Assembly: GCA_021613535.1 (NCBI GenBank)
Contig: CP075492.1
Span: 9,548,001 to 9,612,000 of the forward strand
DNA length: 64,000 nucleotides
From: Adineta vaga
Lineage: Eukaryota > Rotifera
Reading direction: 5' to 3'
Made by a program: the position numbers and the translations under genes. The notes beneath the pieces are model-generated. The model was not told the DNA's origin. It searched no databases and saw only the letters and a list, made by a program, of their open reading frames with translations. Below, one piece after another: positions 59,901 through 64,000 of the stretch. How positions within the stretch are numbered: the first letter of the stretch is position 1; the number at the start of each line of letters is the position of its first letter.

Positions 59901-62900
59901 TGTTTGTTCGCTTAAATTGAATTGATAGATCAAAAAATTTACTTAACTAAATTAAACTATTCGTGTATATAACTATTTATTTTTCTTCAGTATGCGTCCA
60001 AATATTGTCGTTGGAGTTGAAGATGGTGAATCCATGTATCGTAAATGGTATTTTGAAGTTATCATTGATTATATTGAACAAGTAACACATATGCAGCCAC
60101 ATGTTCGTATCGGTTGGGCAACAACACATTTTCAACCATCACCTGGCCATGGTGATGGTTTTACTGCGAATGGCATTGGCGATAATACATATTCGTATGG
60201 TTTCGATGGTCGAAATATTTGGTTTGCTGGACGAGCATATAATGTTTTTGATGATCATACACAACAGATGGGTTTAAAAAAGAACGATGTTATTGGATGT
60301 TTATTAGATTTAAATATGCCTGAAATGTGGTTTTCATTAAATGGTGTACCTATAAAAGCTCTTCTGAGAGGATTTAACTTAACGGGAATGTTTTATCCTG
60401 TCATATCATTGTCATCTCGTGTTAGGTTTGTTTAATCGACATAGTTCTAATATTTTAGTTGAAGATTATTTTAGTTGTCGATTTTTACTGGGTGGAGAAC
60501 ATGGTCGATTCATTCATCGACCACCAGAAAGTGCAGCACCACTCTACGAAGCTATGTTATTAAAACAAAAAGTTTGTATTGAACCATGTTTCTCATTTGG
60601 AAATATTGAACGAAATCGTATGGCTGGCCCAATACAAATTCAACATAATATTGCATTTACACCACAACCAGTACGAACAAATCATATAATTCTACCTCCA
60701 CATCTTGAAAGAGTCTGTGAACAATTAGCAGAAAATATTCACGAACTATGGGCTATGTCAAAAATTGCGAATGGATGGAAATTTGGTGAAGTATATTTCC
60801 ATTCTAAATAATTTCTTCTAATATTAAAAAAGCATGATTTTTATCTTTATTTCATATCAAGTACCGGGATGAAGCACAAAAAAGACATCCATCTTTAACA
60901 TTTTTTGAAAATCTACCATTCGACGAAAAACATCAGCATCTTACCACAGCAACAGATAGTTTAAAAAGTCTATTAGCATTCGGTTATCATATCGGTTTAG
61001 AAATGAAAATTGATGATCAAAGAATGAAACGTACGAAATTATCAAATACATATGCACAATCGAATGGATATAAACCACAACCATTAGATTTGTCGAATGT
61101 GAATTTATCGACAAAAATGGATGAATTAATTGAAATTTTAGCAGAAAATACACATAATGTTTGGACAGCTGCAAGAATTAAAGATGGTTTTACATATGGT
61201 ACATCTGATGTAAGTAAATAGAAAGTTTCCTGAAATGTCTACAATCATATTCATTGTAGAATCCTCTTCAAAAACGTAGTCCTTATCTACTTCCATATTC
61301 AATTATTGATGATTGTATAAAGAAAATTAATCGAGATACTGCTAGTGAAACAGTTCGAACTCTTCTTGCCTATGGTTATACAATTGATACACCGGTTGGT
61401 GATGTGAATGATCTTGATGGACTTGATAAAAATATCATCAATAAAGAACGTTTACTAACCTATCGAACATATCGTGCTGAACAAACATTTGCTGTTACTC
61501 GTGGTAAATGGTATTATGAAGTCGAGATTTTGACAACAGGTCGAGTATTAATTGGATGGGGACATGCATCAAAACTTGATGCATATTATCCACTTGGAAC
61601 TGATTCATATGGATATGCATTTGATGGTTTAAATGCTCAACGTTTACATCAAGATACATTGAAGGTTTTGGTAAACCATGGTGTAAACATGATATTATTG
61701 GTTGTATGATTGATTTACATGATAAAACAATTAGTTTTTCATTGAACGGAGAATTAATTCTTGATAATTATGGCAATGAAATCGCTTTCGATGAATTAGA
61801 AATTGATGAAATTGGTTTTGTACCTGTATTAACAACATTTAGTGGTCAAAAAGCTCGATTAAATTTTGGACAAGATGTTAATTCATTGAAATATTTTACA
61901 TCATGTGGTTTACAAGAAGGTTATGAACCATTTTGTGTGTAAGTGAAATAAATAGGATCGACTTTTAGATAAAACTCCTATCAATTGATTATTTCTAGTA
62001 ATATGTCACGAAATCTCACCTTTTGGTATTCAAATTTCATACCGAAATTTCAAACCATCAAATCCGATGCACCATCGGTCTCTGTTATTCGCATTGGTGC
62101 AAGGTAAAATATCTTCCTCTAGAAGGAAATATCTATTCTCTTTCGATCTTTAGTCGCGATAATCCACCAATGATTAGACTTGAATCACGATTATTTGGAA
62201 CATTAGAAAAAGTTGAATTTGAATTTTTTCGATTATCACTACCAATCTCATGTCATGATAAATTTGTGCCAAGGTAACGTTCATAATTGTTTTGTTTCTG
62301 TTCATTGAAAAGTTTCATTTTGAAAAGATATGTCACACTTGAACGACGTCAAATTGCTTTGAATCATTATCTTGATTCTCAAGTGGAAAAAAATAATTTT
62401 TTATTTCCACAAAAAACGTTTTCATCTCCTCCAAGAGTTTCGATTGAACATGCAGATCTTCCATTAGCTAATAAAATTGCTCGTGATCCGAATAATTTAC
62501 TAGTTAAATTTCGTGATCAATCTTCACTTAGAAATAATACAGTAGCTTCACGAAAAAGTTCATCACCTGTTACTCCACGACGTAAACCACAACGAAGATC
62601 ATCGATCAGTAAAATCAATAATCTTTTCCATTATTTTCTCAAAGAACAACAACCAGATAAACGAATAATAAAATCAAGTACAAATGGTTCAGAAACACCA
62701 AATAGCAATCGACATTTACAACCACCGCCTGTATTAAAACCTCAATTAAAATCCATGGGAAGTAGTGAAGGACGAAGATCAATTGGAGAATCTGATGGAG
62801 AACTTCTTGATCAACAAGCGAATAATTCAGAATATGATGATATACGAATTATTAATGAACATGTTCATGAATATTATTATGCAGTAAGAATTTTACCTGG

Positions 62901-64000
62901 TCAAAATGCACGTTCTGTCTTTGTCGGTTGGGTAACATCACGATTTCGACCCATCTATCGACGAGATGATACATCAACTAATAAATTAACAAAACTAATT
63001 CGACGTTGTACATTGATTCAAACAGCAGATGATGGTTTAATTGTTGACAGTATTCAACGACAAGATGCTTACATGTTTTGTGCTCAAGATCTATTAGATA
63101 ACATGGCAGATAAAGAAAATATTGCAAGACGTGTTACTAATGGTTTATTAATTGGATGTTTATGTGATGTATCAACTGGACAATTAACATTCTATATTAA
63201 TGGAAAAGAATCTCCACAAAAACTTCAGGTTGAACCTAGTACAAAACTATATCCAGCTGTATTTGTTGAACCAACTGTAAAAGAAGTTTTACAATTTGAA
63301 TTAGGACGTATTAAAGTAAAAAATAATAAATAGTACATAGAATGAGAAATCATTTTTATTGTATTCTTCTCTTGTAGAGTTGTTTACCATTAACAGCAGC
63401 TTTATTTCCAAGTTTAAGTCGTGAAGAACGTTATATTCCACGATTACCATCTCGCTTACAATTACAATCATTAGTTCATTGTCATTGGTCACGTGTACCG
63501 AATACAAATATTCGTTGTCAACAATTGAAATTATCAGAAATTCGTGGATGGAGTGTCTTTGTTGAAGATCCTGGTAGACTAGGCTTGTCTATCTTCATGA
63601 TTCTTTGTTGTTAATTCTTTTCTTTTTTGCATAATTACATAGTTTATATGGAAGCAGTGTACATTCCTGAAGATGATCGTTGCACAGATATGTTAAGTTT
63701 AGTTGAAGATGAAGATACTCTAAGCTTTTGTTCGAATACATTGAGACTCTATAGTGCTATATGTGCTCAAGGTAATAATCGTGTTTCACATGAAATCTGT
63801 AAACTTGTCGACGAGAAACAATTGATGTATTGTGTAAAAAATGCTTGTAAGTTCAATGTAAAAAAACTTTATATCGTTAGAAGAATTTTCATCTTTTCCA
63901 ATTAGATATTTGTGGACCTATTCGAATTGGTATATATGAATTACTTATTGCATTACATTTTGAACCGTACATTAAAACAAGGTAATAACTATGAATTAAA
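56965..64000 (+). CDS. RYR: Ryanodine receptor, N-terminal third (3'-partial, one frame break)
   Basis: ER/SR calcium-release channel. Twenty-four exons are visible, from 56965-57021 and 57072-57182 through 59140-59672, 59991-60425, 60475-60790, 60862-61209, 61260-61938 and 62328-63315 to 63906-63981; the gene runs off the window. About 1,900 residues. The order matches RyR: Ins145_P3_rec (VQFIRT, GFGNR-like start), MIR, RIH ([38 protein letters not shown]), SPRY1, two RyR repeats ([20 protein letters not shown] and [13 protein letters not shown]), SPRY2, SPRY3. A Ser/Pro/Arg-rich insert (62440-62850) lies within the SPRY3 exon. Exon 61260-61938 is 679 bases where 680 is needed to keep frame; the break is at 61657-61662. 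Confidence 0.95.

Noticed and set aside
61640-61690. Programmed -1 ribosomal frameshift in the ryanodine receptor
   Set aside because: No X-XXY-YYZ slippery heptamer in the right phase; a sequence error or mutation is simpler.

Overview
The window is nuclear DNA from a small-genome invertebrate animal. It is AT-rich, every large gene is built from many exons, and most introns are 45-75 bases with GT-AG ends. The gene set is metazoan: ryanodine receptor, ECT2, PRL phosphatase, an R7-type RGS protein, TIPRL, SLC12A9 and a GATA factor. A bdelloid rotifer is my best guess. The gene density, the decayed NLR-type leucine-rich repeat block and a tocopherol-cyclase-like gene of non-animal type between ordinary animal genes all fit, but this is an inference. 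No tRNA, rRNA or CRISPR array was recognised.

Layout. 1-4.7 kb: 3' part of glucosidase II alpha, then a mannose-6-phosphate-receptor-like protein (both +). 5.2-7.8 kb: two-finger GATA factor (+). 9.4-11.9 kb: two small prohormone-like genes, one on each strand. 12.5-17.4 kb: TIPRL and SLC12A9 (both -). 18-19.3 kb: tocopherol-cyclase-like membrane protein (+). 19.6-21.2 kb: a zinc-transporter homologue without its metal-site residues (-). 22.7-26.7 kb: TMEM33 and an R7 RGS protein (+). 27.8-31.3 kb: a small basic protein and a CUB/LDLa secreted protein (+), convergent with a beta-1,4-glycosyltransferase (-). 33-36 kb: tandem pair of tiny secreted-peptide genes (+). 36.6-38 kb: galactose mutarotase (-). 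38.5-42.2 kb: a small membrane protein and a divergent calcineurin A (+), the latter ending 17 bases from a GoLoco/TPR protein (-). 44-47.4 kb: ECT2 (-), divergent from TAF1B (+, 47.8-50.1 kb). 51-52 kb: PRL phosphatase with a candidate uORF. 52-54.4 kb: a palindromic MITE-like element and an LRR pseudogene. 57-64 kb: the N-terminal third of a ryanodine receptor (+), running off the end and carrying a one-base frame break.

How the genes relate. There are no operons. Several sets share a theme: secretory-pathway glycoprotein handling (glucosidase II, mannose-6-phosphate-receptor-like, beta-1,4-glycosyltransferase), Ca2+ signalling (ryanodine receptor, calcineurin A), G-protein regulation (RGS, GoLoco protein), Rho and cell-division control (ECT2), and peptide secretion (two prohormones and the 33-36 kb pair). 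Gene models were spliced by hand. Summed exon lengths keep the frame in every complete spliced model, which supports the boundaries given.
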